Assembly (NCBI RefSeq): GCF_018137985.1
Contig: NZ_CP073084.1
Location: 248,001 to 312,000 of the forward strand
Source of the DNA: Streptococcus oriscaviae
GTDB taxonomy: Bacteria; Bacillota; Bacilli; Lactobacillales; Streptococcaceae
Length of the DNA: 64,000 nucleotides
Direction of reading: 5' to 3'
The notes beneath the pieces are model-generated. The model had not been told where the DNA came from. It worked only from the letters and a program-made list of their open reading frames with translations, and did no database searches. Both the position numbers and the translations under genes were made by a program. Of this stretch, positions 16,368 to 26,533 are shown piece after piece (the first letter of the stretch is position 1; each line of letters begins with the position of its first letter).

Positions 16368-17015
16368 ATGAAACATCAAAGTAGATTGTTTTACTCTCGC
16401 TGTCTGTTGGCGGCGCTCGCTATCGCAGGAACTACCATTCAACTGGTCAAGTACGGACCAGGAATGCTCATGTACTATACGGTACAGTCCAACTTGTTGG
16501 TTTCTATTTTTGCAGTCTATATGGTTTATGCCATGACCAAGGGGAAGGATTTGCAACAACAGGGCTTTTTACGTATCAAGGCAGCAGTTACCATGTCTAT
16601 TATGATTACATGCGTTGTCTATCACTTTATGCTTGCGCCTCTGGCAACTGATTTTTGGCGGGTCGAAAACATGCTATGTCACTACATTGTGCCTGTCTAT
16701 TTTCTTTTGGATACCCTTGTTGTTGACCGACAAAAGCAGTACAAGTGGTTTGACCCTATTTGGTGGACTGCCCTACCTGTCGCTTACATGATTTTTGGTC
16801 TAAGCAATGGCTTCTTTATCAAAATCCCCATCCCAGATGCCAAGGATAGTCCGTTTGCTTACTTTTTCCTTAATGTTCCAAAGTATGGTTGGGCCTATGT
16901 TTTGACCTATGCTGCAACAATTTTTCTTGCCTACCTGCTATCTGGTTTTCTGTTAGCTGGGATTAAGTCAATTAGCTTGAAGAGTTCCTGGGCCTTGAAG
17001 GTTAAAACAGACTAA
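16368..17015 (+). CDS. Pr6Pr family integral membrane protein
   Basis: 215 residues from 16368, where AGAAAGGA precedes the ATG; an in-frame ATG at 16332 has no ribosome-binding site. Six hydrophobic segments fill the chain. The pattern YTVQSNLLVSIFAVYM near residue 32 and HYIVPVYFLLDTLVVD near residue 105 match the Pr6Pr family related to FAR-17a/AIG1. No function is established. It is followed by the pyr leader promoter, so it is probably not part of the pyr operon. Confidence 0.75.
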   Translation: MKHQSRLFYSRCLLAALAIAGTTIQLVKYGPGMLMYYTVQSNLLVSIFAVYMVYAMTKGKDLQQQGFLRIKAAVTMSIMITCVVYHFMLAPLATDFWRVENMLCHYIVPVYFLLDTLVVDRQKQYKWFDPIWWTALPVAYMIFGLSNGFFIKIPIPDAKDSPFAYFFLNVPKYGWAYVLTYAATIFLAYLLSGFLLAGIKSISLKSSWALKVKTD

Positions 17016-17060
17016 AATCCGAACGATATAAATTTATTTTTAAAAAAACTACGATTATAT

Positions 17061-17089
17061 TTGTCAGTTGCAATTTTTTTTGGTATACT
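17061..17089 (+). promoter_or_regulatory. pyr operon promoter
   Basis: -35 TTGTCA (17061-17066), 17-nt spacer, extended -10 TGGTATACT (hexamer 17084-17089). Confidence 0.8.
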
Positions 17090-17094
17090 GTGAA

Positions 17095-17767
<673 letters not shown>

Positions 17768-17813
17768 TCGTCCAAATTCACATAGACTTTTAAAATTTAA
17801 GGTAGGGAAAAAG

Positions 17814-18740
17814 ATGACAATCACAAACGGTAAAGTATCGCTCAAACACTTAGTTACAATGGAAATCCTTTCAAACGAGGAAGTTCTAGGCTTGATTAAG
17901 CGGGGACTGGAGTTTAAACGAGGTGAAGTTGAGATTAAACCAGATCGCAAGTACTACGCTTCCAACCTCTTCTTTGAAGATTCTACTCGTACGCATAAGT
18001 CCTTTGAGATGGCAGAATTGCGACTAGATATGGGGATGATTGACTTTGACGCGCGTACTAGCTCTGTCAATAAGGGTGAAACGCTCTACGATACGATTTT
18101 GACAATGAGCGCTCTTGGTGTAGACATCTGTGTTATCCGCCATTCAGAAGTAGACTACTACAAACAATTGATTGATAGTCCAACCATCCAAACCTCTATC
18201 GTTAATGGTGGTGATGGTTCTGGTCAGCACCCTAGCCAATCTCTATTGGATTTGATGACGATTTATGAAGAATTTGGAACCTTTGAGGGGCTTAAGATTG
18301 TCATCGCCGGAGACATCACACATTCTCGGGTGGCAAAGTCTAACATGCAAATTCTCAAGCGTTTGGGTGCGGAAATCTTCTTCTCAGGACCGCGTGAATG
18401 GTATTCTGAAGAGTTTGATGTGTATGGTCAGCATGTTGGGATTGATGAAATCGTTGAAGACGTAGATGTCCTTATGTTGCTTCGTGTGCAACATGAGCGC
18501 CATGATGGCAATGAAAGTTTCTCGAAGGGAGAGTATAATAGTTTGCACGGTTTGACAGTAGAACGCTACAAGCGTTTGAAAGACACAGCTATTGTGATGC
18601 ACCCAGCGCCAGTAAACCGTGATGTTGAGATTGATGACAGTCTGGTTGAAGCTCCTAAGGCTCGTATCGTACGCCAGATGCAGAACGGAGTCTTTGTTCG
18701 TATGGCGATTTTGGAGGCCATCCTAAACGGCAAGGCCTAA
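17814..18740 (+). CDS. pyrB: Aspartate carbamoyltransferase, catalytic subunit
   Basis: 308 residues. It joins carbamoyl phosphate and aspartate, the first committed step of pyrimidine synthesis. The carbamoyl-phosphate site [15 protein letters not shown] lies near residue 52, HPSQSLLD near 139 and LLRVQHERH near 222. No pyrI regulatory gene is present, as usual in Firmicutes. GGTAGGG lies upstream of the ATG. Confidence 0.97.
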   Translation: MTITNGKVSLKHLVTMEILSNEEVLGLIKRGLEFKRGEVEIKPDRKYYASNLFFEDSTRTHKSFEMAELRLDMGMIDFDARTSSVNKGETLYDTILTMSALGVDICVIRHSEVDYYKQLIDSPTIQTSIVNGGDGSGQHPSQSLLDLMTIYEEFGTFEGLKIVIAGDITHSRVAKSNMQILKRLGAEIFFSGPREWYSEEFDVYGQHVGIDEIVEDVDVLMLLRVQHERHDGNESFSKGEYNSLHGLTVERYKRLKDTAIVMHPAPVNRDVEIDDSLVEAPKARIVRQMQNGVFVRMAILEAILNGKA

Positions 18741-18791
18741 TAAAGAAAGAAGAAGCGTTAAAGGGCTCCAGAGAGGGCCAACGAGGTATGT

Positions 18792-19874
18792 ATGTCAAAA
18801 AGACGTTTAATTTTAGAAGACGGTACTATTTTTGAAGGCCAAGCCTTTGGTGCCGATATGGATGTAACGGGAGAGATTGTCTTTAGCACAGGCATGACCG
18901 GTTATCAAGAGTCTATCACGGATCAATCCTATAATGGTCAAATTCTGACCTTCACCTATCCCTTGGTAGGAAATTATGGCATTAACCGTGATGACTATGA
19001 ATCCATCTGCCCGACCTGTAAGGGCGTGGTGGTCAGTGAATGGGCTAGACGGGCTAGCAACTGGCGTAACCAGATGACTCTGGATGAATTTCTGAAGGCA
19101 AAAAAAATTCCAGGCATTTCAGGGATTGATACCCGCGCTCTGACTAAAATCATTCGGAAACATGGCACAATGCGGGCCACTTTAGCGGATGTTGGGGACT
19201 CGGTTGAACATCTGACCGATCAACTGCGTGCGACCGTTCTTCCGACAAATAATATCCATCAGGTTTCGACCAAGACTGCCTATCCAGCTCCAGGAGTTGG
19301 CAAGAATATTGTTCTGGTTGATTTTGGCCTCAAGCATTCTATTTTGAGAGAGCTGGCCAAGCGAGGATGCAATATTACTGTTGTTCCTTATGATACCAGT
19401 GCGGAAGCAATTTTAGACCTTAATCCTGACGGGGTGATGTTATCTAATGGCCCTGGTAATCCCGATGATGTACCAGAGGTGCTGGATATGATTCGAGGTA
19501 TCCAAGGCAACATTCCAATCTTTGGGATTTGTATGGGGCATCAACTTTTTGCTAAGGCTAATGGAGCAAAGACCTACAAAATGAAATTTGGTCATCGTGG
19601 CTTCAATCACGCTGTACGGGAAATCGCATCAGGCCGTGTTGACTTTACCAGTCAAAATCATGGCTACGCCGTATCTCGTGAAGAACTGCCTGAGGAACTG
19701 ATGATTACCCATGAAGAAATCAATGACAAGTCGGTAGAAGGTGTGCGCCACAAATATCACCCAGCCTTCTCTGTCCAGTTTCATCCAGATGCAGCACCAG
19801 GGCCACATGATTCTAGCTATCTATTTGATGAATTTATGGATTTGATTGATTCTTTTCAAGCTGTAAAGCAATAA
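18792..19874 (+). CDS. carA: Carbamoyl-phosphate synthase small (glutaminase) subunit
   Basis: 360 residues. It supplies ammonia from glutamine to CarB. The N-terminal CPSase_sm domain covers about 1-130; the class I amidotransferase domain covers about 170-355. The nucleophile is C247 in [10 protein letters not shown]. The end of the triad reads [12 protein letters not shown], so the usual Glu of HPE is Asp; I believe this occurs in other streptococci too, but have not checked. Two ATGs lie close (18788, 18792); 18792 is in frame. It is followed by a long gap before carB, instead of the tight spacing usual for carAB. Confidence 0.95.
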   Translation: MSKRRLILEDGTIFEGQAFGADMDVTGEIVFSTGMTGYQESITDQSYNGQILTFTYPLVGNYGINRDDYESICPTCKGVVVSEWARRASNWRNQMTLDEFLKAKKIPGISGIDTRALTKIIRKHGTMRATLADVGDSVEHLTDQLRATVLPTNNIHQVSTKTAYPAPGVGKNIVLVDFGLKHSILRELAKRGCNITVVPYDTSAEAILDLNPDGVMLSNGPGNPDDVPEVLDMIRGIQGNIPIFGICMGHQLFAKANGAKTYKMKFGHRGFNHAVREIASGRVDFTSQNHGYAVSREELPEELMITHEEINDKSVEGVRHKYHPAFSVQFHPDAAPGPHDSSYLFDEFMDLIDSFQAVKQ

Positions 19875-19876
19875 AT

Positions 19877-19913
19877 AAGTTAGGCCAAGTCCTGTCGGAA
19901 CTTGGCTTAACTT
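19877..19913 (+). other. Long hairpin directly after carA
   Basis: AAGTTAGGCCAAG (19877-19889) and CTTGGCTTAACTT (19901-19913) form a 13-bp stem with one G-T pair. No T run follows, so it is not a standard terminator; it may protect the 3' end or stop transcription inefficiently. Confidence 0.6.
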
Positions 19914-19924
19914 ATAAGAGATAT

Positions 19925-20380
19925 ATTTAATGCTTTAGCTCATAAGCGAGAGAATTGAATCCATTTTACCACGTCGGCAGGTCGTGACGCTAATCACTAT
20001 GGTGCATTAGCTACTCCCTGCACTAGCTTACAAAAGGATTACTATCGAATCCATTTGCAAGCGTCAAAAAACTTATTTAATGTCGCACTGTGAGGCGACG
20101 AATAGAAAGGTCTGAGCAACTAGGTCTAAATGCTGAAGCATTTGTCCTAGTACGCAAAGTCCTAGGGGGGAACTTTGCTAGCTCATACACTAGTTTGAAA
20201 GCTCATCTATTATCGAGCTGAGCTTTCAAACGTCGGAGGAAACTTATTTAATGTCGCCCTGTGAGGCGACGAATAGAAAGGAGTAGGGTGGTTAGGTGCT
20301 CGGCTTGTTGAAGCTGAGGTCGATTGACAGTTTTAGCTCAAAAGATAGTTGTTTCTTGTGCTAGCCTAACGCCCGGAATC
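19925..20380. repeat. Multi-hairpin repeat region between carA and carB
   Basis: No credible gene. Two 41-nt direct repeats, 20070-20110 and 20241-20281, differ at a single base; each starts AACTTATTTAATG, carries a GTCGC/GCGAC hairpin and ends GAATAGAAAGG. A diverged third relative begins near 19925 (ATTTAATGCTTTAGCTCATAAGCG). Between them are strong hairpins: ACTAGG/CCTAGT with AAATGC/GCATTT inside (20119-20151), GCAAAGT/ACTTTGC (20154-20178), a perfect 13-bp stem GTTTGAAAGCTCA/TGAGCTTTCAAAC (20193-20231), and CTAATCAC/GTGCATTAG near 19990-20010. Short AGCTCA words recur four times. Confidence 0.7.
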
Positions 20381-20390
20381 GTTTATCATT

Positions 20391-23300
20391 ATGCCAAAAC
20401 GTTTGGATATAAAAAAAATTATGGTGATTGGGTCTGGTCCGATTATTATTGGTCAGGCTGCAGAATTTGACTACGCTGGTACTCAAGCTTGTCTGGCTTT
20501 GAAAGAAGAAGGATATAGTGTCGTTTTGGTCAATTCAAATCCAGCGACTATCATGACGGATAAGGAGATTGCTGACAAGGTTTATATCGAGCCTATTACA
20601 CTAGAATTTGTGACCCGTATCCTGCGCAAGGAGCGACCAGATGCCCTCTTGCCAACCTTGGGTGGCCAGACGGGACTCAATATGGCCATGGAACTCTCCA
20701 AATCAGGTGTTCTCGATGAACTTGGAGTGGAACTTTTGGGAACAAAGTTATCAGCGATTGATCAAGCTGAGGACCGTGATTTGTTCAAGCAGCTCATGGA
20801 AGACTTGGAGCAGCCTATCCCTGAATCAACAATCGTAACAACAGTCGAAGAAGCGTTGGCATTTGCTAGTGAAATTGGCTATCCTGTTATCGTTCGCCCT
20901 GCCTTTACTCTTGGAGGTACAGGTGGAGGCATGTGTGCCGATGAGGCTGAACTAAGGGAAATTGCTGAAAACGGTCTGAAACTATCCCCAGTTACCCAAT
21001 GTTTGATTGAGCGCTCAATTGCTGGTTTCAAAGAAATTGAATACGAGGTTATGCGAGATGCTGCTGACAACGCTCTTGTTGTTTGTAACATGGAAAACTT
21101 TGACCCTGTTGGGATTCATACGGGCGATTCGATTGTTTTTGCTCCGACACAAACCTTGTCCGATATTGAAAATCAACTGTTGCGGGATGCTAGTCTAAGC
21201 ATTATTCGCGCCCTTAAGATTGAGGGAGGCTGTAATGTTCAGCTTGCTCTTGACCCTCATAGTTTTAAATACTATGTCATCGAAGTGAATCCTCGTGTAT
21301 CGCGTTCCTCTGCTCTTGCATCAAAAGCAACAGGTTATCCAATTGCTAAACTAGCTGCTAAAATTGCGGTTGGTCTAACTTTGGACGAAATGATTAACCC
21401 AGTAACAGGAACGACCTATGCAATGTTTGAGCCGGCACTTGACTATGTGGTCGCTAAGATTCCACGCTTTCCTTTTGACAAATTTGAAAAAGGAGAACGC
21501 CGCCTAGGCACCCAGATGAAGGCGACAGGGGAAGTTATGGCAATCGGTCGCAACATCGAAGAAAGTTTGCTCAAAGCCTGCCGCTCCTTAGAGATTGGGG
21601 TTCATCACAATGAACTATCCGAACTGGCTCAAGTAACAGATGATGACTTGGTAGAAAAAATTGTTAAAGCGCAAGATGATCGCCTTTTCTATTTATCGGA
21701 AGCTTTGCGTCGTGGATTCACAGTAGAAGAATTGGCTAAGTTGACCAAAATTGATCTCTTCTTTTTGGATAAACTCCTTCATATCGTTGAAATAGAGCAA
21801 GAACTGGCGACAAACTTTGATGATATTGATCTGCTGAAAAAAGCTAAAAAATACGGCTTTTCGGATCGAAAAATTGCGGAGCTTTAGGGGAGAACGGAAA
21901 AGTATATTCGTCATATTCGTACAGAGCATGGTATTGTACCAGTCTACAAGATGGTTGACACCTGCGCAGCTGAGTTTGAAAGCACAACACCATACTTTTA
22001 CTCAACCTATGAATGGGAAAATGAATCCATTCAGTCGAAAAAGGACTCTGTCCTTGTTCTAGGGTCAGGGCCTATCCGTATTGGACAAGGGGTTGAGTTT
22101 GACTATGCAACCGTTCATTCGGTGAAAGCTATTCAGGCTGCCGGCTATGAAGCCATCATCATGAACTCCAACCCTGAAACAGTTTCAACGGATTTTTCCG
22201 TATCGGATAAACTCTACTTTGAACCACTTACTCTTGAAGATGTGCTTAATGTGATTGAGTTGGAGCAACCCAAAGGTGTTATTGTCCAGTTTGGCGGGCA
22301 GACTGCTATCAATCTAGCAGAGCCTCTGGCTCAAGCTGGCATTCCAATTCTGGGTACACAAGTGGCTGATTTGGACCGAGCTGAAGACCGTGATTTGTTT
22401 GAAAAAGCCTTGAAAGAGTTAGGGATTCCTCAACCACCAGGGCAAACCGCAACCAATGAAGAAGAAGCCCTAGAAGCGGCCCGCAAAATTGGTTTTCCGG
22501 TACTTGTTCGCCCCTCTTATGTCTTGGGTGGACGAGCGATGGAGATTGTTGAAAATGAAGCCGATTTGCGCTCCTATATGCGGACAGCTGTAAAAGCCAG
22601 TCCAGAACATCCAGTTCTGGTAGATTCCTACCTTGTAGGACGTGAATGTGAAGTTGATGCTATCTCAGATGGAAAGGATGTGCTCATACCAGGGATTATG
22701 GAGCATATCGAACGAGCTGGTGTTCACTCCGGTGACTCTATGGCAGTCTATCCTCCACAAACTCTGTCTAAAGAAGTTCAGGAAACAATTGCAGACTATA
22801 CCAAGCGTTTAGCTATTGGGCTTAACTGTATCGGTATGATGAACATTCAGTTTGTCATCAAGGACGAAACAGTCTATGTTATCGAGGTAAATCCGCGGGC
22901 TAGCCGTACCGTTCCTTTCCTATCCAAAGTAACAGATATTCCAATGGCACAAGTAGCTACCAAACTTATTTTAGGTCAGACTTTAGCTGAACTAGGATAT
23001 GAAGACGGTCTTTACCCTGAAAGTTCCCAAGTCCATGTTAAGGCACCCGTCTTCTCCTTTACAAAATTGGCAAAGGTAGACAGTTTGTTAGGCCCTGAAA
23101 TGAAGTCAACCGGTGAGATTATGGGATCGGATGTAACACTTGAAAAAGCACTTTATAAAGCTTTTGAAGCCAGTTACCAGCACTTAGAAGAATTTGGCAA
23201 TGTTGTCTTCACTATCGCCGACGAGGACAAGGAAGAAGCACTTGAATTAGCCAAGCGTTTCTATGAATTAGGTTATGGACTTCTGGCAACGCATGGAACA

Positions 23301-23570
23301 GCGGCCTATCTCAAAGCACAAGGTCTAGTGGTTACTTCTGTTGGTAAATTGGGCGATTCGCAATATCAAGATATTCCTAGCTTGGTGCGAGCAGGAAAAG
23401 TTCAAGCCATTATCAACACAGTTGGCAAAAAGCGTGTGGCAGAAGGTGACGGTCACATCATCCGCAGTTCGGCCATTGAAGCGGGCATTCCCCTCTTTAC
23501 TGCCCTTGACACAGCAGACGCCATGGTTCGTGTCCTAGAAAGTCGCAGCTTTATAACACAGGCTATTTAA
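20391..23570 (+). pseudogene. carB: Carbamoyl-phosphate synthase large subunit, interrupted by an in-frame TAG
   Basis: Two halves lie in one frame: codons 1-498 (20391-21884), TAG at 21885-21887, then 561 more codons to 23570; in all 1059 residues plus the stop, the usual CarB length. The sequence across the break is [20 protein letters not shown], where CarB has Trp (TGG), so one G-to-A change explains it. The first half holds the carboxyphosphate ATP-grasp domain ([25 protein letters not shown]) and part of the oligomerisation domain. The second holds the carbamoyl-phosphate ATP-grasp domain ([26 protein letters not shown]) and the MGS-like allosteric domain. A first-half fragment cannot make carbamoyl phosphate. 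No clear Shine-Dalgarno sequence precedes the ATG. Loss would block arginine and pyrimidine synthesis unless read through, or unless it is a sequence error. Confidence 0.93.
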
Positions 23571-23579
23571 GAAATCAGA

Positions 23580-23698
23580 GAGTGGGACAGAAATCGATAA
23601 TTTCGAAGAAATTCGATTTCGTCATCTCGCCTCCGCACAGTTGAGTAGGGCTGTAAAAGCTGATTTATCAGCGCATTAGAGCCCACTCAACCACTGCG
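23580..23698. repeat. Intergenic repeat with long stem-loops (streptococcal GTGGGACAGAAATCG type)
   Basis: It starts GAGTGGGACAGAAATCG. Inner part: TTGAGTAGGGCT (23642-23653) and AGAGCCCACTCAA (23679-23691) form a long stem, with GCTGAT/ATCAGC inside it. Before that, CGATAATTTCGAAGAAATTCG is also self-complementary. From memory, the start and the TTGAGTAGGGCTGTAAAAGC core recur in many intergenic regions of S. suis and other streptococci; I cannot count copies here. Non-coding. Confidence 0.65.
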
Positions 23699-23798
23699 CT
23701 ATAAGTATCTAAAACGAAAAAAATAGAGTTTGGAACTACTGTTGTCCCAAACTCTTTTACATGGAGAAAGTGATATAATAGTAAAAAGGAGAAAGCAG

Positions 23799-24391
23799 AT
23801 GAAGAAAAGACTGGAAGATATGACCTTAGAGGAACTCTGGCAACTCTTTCCCATTTTTTTGGTGGAACACCGAGCAGAATGGGCTGACTGGTACCAAGAA
23901 GAGAGCCGATCTCTATTAAGCCAGTGGCCAGAGGTTTGGTGAAGCGAATTTCTCATGTAGGTAGCACCGCCATTCCAGCCATTTGGGCTAAAAATATCGT
24001 GGATATTCTGCTGGAAGTAGCTAGCAAGGAAGACTTGGCTGTCCTTGTGGAACTATTGAAAGAAAAGGGCTGGCGCGCCATGAATCAGGATGCTGGCCAA
24101 TGTAGTCTAAATAAGGGCTATACTGAGGATGGCTTTGCAGAGCGAATTTTCCATCTCCATCTACGCCTTGTCGGTGATCATGACGAACTTTATTTTAGAG
24201 ATTACCTGCTAGATCATCCAGAGGTTGCTAAGGACTACGAGCAGATGAAACTAGGCCTCTGGAAACAATTTGAGCACGATAGAGATAGCTATACTGATGC
24301 CAAAACAGATTTCATCCAAAGATATACCCAATTAGCCAAGAAGGACCATGAGGGGAGGTATGAGGAAATTGATCATCACAACAAGTTCTAG
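23799..24391 (+). pseudogene. GrpB family protein gene with a frameshift
   Basis: The frame starting at ATG 23799 (AAGGAGA upstream; promoter TGATATAAT with hexamer 23774-23779) encodes MKKRLEDMTLEELWQLFPIF and stops at TGA 23940. The rest of the family continues in another frame from about 23936: LVKRISHVGSTAIPAIWAKN and onward to 24391. Loss of one G in a GGG near 23933 (GAG GGT TTG GTG becoming GAGGTTTGGTG) would account for it. The GrpB domain (UPF0157) belongs to the nucleotidyltransferase fold group, here with the HVGSTAIP signature cut from its N-terminus. Function of the family is not known. Confidence 0.85.
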
Positions 24392-25124
24392 ATTAACTAG
24401 GGAGTTAGAAGAGGAGGCCTTGAGACTTTCGGAGGTCCTGCATCTGGACTATGTGGAGCGAAAGAAACAGTCTTTGGTCAAGTTGCAGGAGCGATTTGGT
24501 GATGTTCTCTTGGTAACCAAGGAAGGTTTGGTCTTGGAATATGCCAACGGTCAATCCTTTTCCTTTCATCCTGACACGGCCATATTGCGGATTAAGGCGC
24601 CGCGTGACCCTTTGCTTGAGTTGATTGGTGGGCTTCCGCTGTCTGTTTTGGATGCGACGATGGGTTTGGCCAGTGACAGTATTGTCCTTTCATTTGCGGG
24701 GCATGAGGTAACTGCTTTGGAGAGCCAGCCGATTATCGAGACCGTTGTTGCGCATGGCTTGCAAACCTTTGACACTGGAAATCCAGATATTAACCAAGCA
24801 ATGAGAAAGATTCGCACCCACTGCGTTGACTCTCTTTCTTTTCTGAAAAGCCAGCCGGAGCAGTCTTATGATGTCATTTATTGTGACCCCATGTTTTCGG
24901 AAGTTATTACAGAGTCTGAAAACCTTTCTGGTCTTAAGCCTCTGGCAAATTATGCGGTCTTTTCTAAAGAATTGTTGACAGAAGCCAGACGAGTGGCCAG
25001 AAAGAAAATCATTATCAAAGCCCATTTCAGGGATAAAGTTTTTGGAAATTTCGGCTTTTTCCGTCATGTGCGCCCCAATCAAAAATTTCATTATGGAGAA
25101 ATCATCATCAAGGAGGAAAGATGA
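24360..25124 (+). CDS. Class I SAM-dependent methyltransferase (RsmJ-like)
   Basis: 254 residues, start at 24360 with GGGGAGG 2 nt upstream; it overlaps the end of the grpB gene. The SAM-binding motif I is [19 protein letters not shown] near residues 96-114, and the catalytic-type motif YCDPMF lies near residue 178. The layout resembles RsmJ, which methylates a 16S rRNA guanine in proteobacteria; in Firmicutes the substrate is not established. Its last 4 nt overlap the start of pcp (ATGA). Confidence 0.8.
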   Translation: MRKLIITTSSRLTRELEEEALRLSEVLHLDYVERKKQSLVKLQERFGDVLLVTKEGLVLEYANGQSFSFHPDTAILRIKAPRDPLLELIGGLPLSVLDATMGLASDSIVLSFAGHEVTALESQPIIETVVAHGLQTFDTGNPDINQAMRKIRTHCVDSLSFLKSQPEQSYDVIYCDPMFSEVITESENLSGLKPLANYAVFSKELLTEARRVARKKIIIKAHFRDKVFGNFGFFRHVRPNQKFHYGEIIIKEER

Positions 25125-25768
25125 AAATATTAGTGACCGGTTTCACCCCTTTTGGGGGAGAGAAAATTAACCCCGCTCTTGAAACAGTCAAAAAATTACC
25201 TGCAACAATTGCAGGGGCTACAATAGAGTGGTTAGAGGTACCAACTGTTTTTGGGCGTTCTGCTTGTGTCTTAGAAGAAAAGATGACCGCCTTGCAACCG
25301 GATGCAGTGCTTTGCATTGGACAGGCTGGCGGCAGGACTGGTTTGACACCAGAGCGAGTTGCGATTAACCAGGATGATGCGCGCATTCCCGATAATGAAG
25401 GCAATCAACCAATCGATACCTTTATTCAAGAAGAGGGACCCGCAGCTTATTTTTCCACATTGCCCATCAAGGCAATGGTGGCCTCTATTCATCAGATTGG
25501 GCTTCCAGCTTCGGTTTCCAATACGGCTGGTACTTATGTTTGCAATCATCTCATGTATCAGGTTCTGTATTTAACGGCAACTAAGTTTCCACAGACTAGA
25601 GCAGGTTTTTTGCACATTCCTTTTCTTCCAGAACAGGTAGTAGACAAACCTAATCTGGCCTCTATGAGTCTTACCGATATTGTTCGCGGTGTGGAAGCGG
25701 CGATTGTAGCAATCGTTGAATATGCTGATAAAGAGGACTTAAAACTTGTTGGTGGAGCGACACATTAA
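25121..25768 (+). CDS. pcp: Pyrrolidone-carboxylate peptidase
   Basis: 215 residues. This cytoplasmic cysteine peptidase (family C15) removes N-terminal pyroglutamate. The N-terminus [18 protein letters not shown] is typical. The catalytic Cys is C141 in [11 protein letters not shown]; the His is in [11 protein letters not shown] near residue 165, and the Glu is in the [11 protein letters not shown] region near residue 74. Translation is coupled to the upstream methyltransferase by a 4-nt overlap. Confidence 0.95.
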   Translation: MKILVTGFTPFGGEKINPALETVKKLPATIAGATIEWLEVPTVFGRSACVLEEKMTALQPDAVLCIGQAGGRTGLTPERVAINQDDARIPDNEGNQPIDTFIQEEGPAAYFSTLPIKAMVASIHQIGLPASVSNTAGTYVCNHLMYQVLYLTATKFPQTRAGFLHIPFLPEQVVDKPNLASMSLTDIVRGVEAAIVAIVEYADKEDLKLVGGATH

Positions 25769-25795
25769 AAAAACAATCTCTGTCAAGTTTTTTTC

Positions 25796-25824
25796 TTGAC
25801 AGCCCTTTAAAGGTGTGATAAGAT
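25796..25824 (+). promoter_or_regulatory. rpsP promoter
   Basis: -35 TTGACA (25796-25801), 17-nt spacer, extended -10 TGATAAGAT (hexamer 25819-25824). The -35 sits in an inverted repeat CTGTCAAG/CTTGACAG. Confidence 0.7.
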
Positions 25825-25893
25825 AGGATGTGTTGTTAAAAGTTCTGCTTTTGACAGACCAAAATTAGAAATATAGAAAAGAGAACATTAAAA

Positions 25894-26166
25894 ATGGCAG
25901 TAAAAATCCGTTTGACTCGTATGGGTTCTAAAAAGAAGCCTTTCTACCGTATTAACGTTGCAGATTCACGCGCACCACGCGATGGTCGCTTCATCGAAAC
26001 AGTTGGTACTTACAACCCACTTTTGGCTGAAAATTCAGTAACCCTTAAAGAAGACCGTGTACTTGAGTGGTTGGCAAAAGGTGCACAACCTTCTGATACA
26101 GTTCGTAGCCTTCTTTCAAACGCTGGCGTATTGAAGAAATTCCACGAATCAAAATTCTCAAAATAA
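25894..26166 (+). CDS. rpsP: 30S ribosomal protein S16
   Basis: 90 residues, complete. [20 protein letters not shown] and [13 protein letters not shown] are standard for bS16, which helps assemble the 30S body. Codon use is highly biased. It is followed after 20 nt by the KH-domain gene, a usual pairing in Gram-positive bacteria. Confidence 0.98.
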   Translation: MAVKIRLTRMGSKKKPFYRINVADSRAPRDGRFIETVGTYNPLLAENSVTLKEDRVLEWLAKGAQPSDTVRSLLSNAGVLKKFHESKFSK

Positions 26167-26186
26167 GACATTAAGCGAGAACACTT

Positions 26187-26426
26187 ATGGACATGATTGA
26201 AAATCTTATTATTGCAATTGTGAAACCTTTGATTTCACAGCCGGATAGTCTGACGATTAAAATCGTTGACACACCTGAATTTTTAGAATATCATTTGGAC
26301 TTGGATCAGTCTGATATTGGCCGTGTTATCGGCAGAAAAGGTCGCACAATTTCTGCCATAAGAACGATTGTCTATTCTGTTCCGACAAGTGACAAAAAAG
26401 TTCGTTTAGTTATTGATGAGAAATAA
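26187..26426 (+). CDS. khpA: KH-domain RNA-binding protein KhpA
   Basis: 79 residues with a single KH domain; the GxxG loop is seen as IGRKGR near residues 50-55 ([17 protein letters not shown]). In pneumococcus KhpA pairs with KhpB (Jag/EloR) and influences cell elongation and small-RNA biology. Here it follows rpsP, as in relatives. Two ATGs are close (26187, 26193); the family usually starts MD-x-IENLI, supporting 26187. Confidence 0.93.
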   Translation: MDMIENLIIAIVKPLISQPDSLTIKIVDTPEFLEYHLDLDQSDIGRVIGRKGRTISAIRTIVYSVPTSDKKVRLVIDEK

Positions 26427-26430
26427 TTTA

Positions 26431-26453
26431 GCCACCTTCGGGTGGTTTTTTTC
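26431..26453 (+). terminator. Intrinsic terminator after khpA
   Basis: GCCACC-TTCG-GGTGG stem with TTTTTTT. Confidence 0.9.
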
Positions 26454-26483
26454 CATGGAAGGCTGCTGATTAAGGAGCTGACT

Positions 26484-26531
26484 ATGTATTACGGGGAGCA
26501 TAGGCTCCCCTTATTCTTTAGAGAGGAGTAA
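26484..26531 (+). CDS. Possible 15-aa leader peptide before the ABC exporter genes
   Basis: ATG at 26484 with TAAGGAG 6 nt upstream encodes MYYGEHRLPLFFREE and stops 2 nt before the ABC exporter start. The coding sequence contains a perfect GGGGAGC-ATAG-GCTCCCC stem, and TTATTCTTT follows. A short translated ORF overlapping a terminator-like hairpin before a drug-type exporter suggests translation-dependent attenuation; this is an inference. Confidence 0.45.
   Translation: MYYGEHRLPLFFREE
26492..26519 (+). promoter_or_regulatory. Hairpin, possible attenuator, before the ABC exporter
   Basis: GGGGAGC, loop ATAG, GCTCCCC, followed by TTATTCTTT. It lies inside the 15-codon ORF at 26484-26531. 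Confidence 0.5.
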
Positions 26532-26533
26532 GT

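Noticed and set aside
19925..20380. CRISPR array in the carA-carB gap
   Set aside because: Only two exact-type repeats, 171 nt apart, with structured non-unique spacers and no cas genes; not a CRISPR layout.
20391..23570. Two separate half-CarB subunits encoded as distinct genes (as in some archaea)
   Set aside because: The second half has no ribosome-binding site or plausible start, and the residues between TAG and the first ATG ([15 protein letters not shown]) are conserved CarB sequence.
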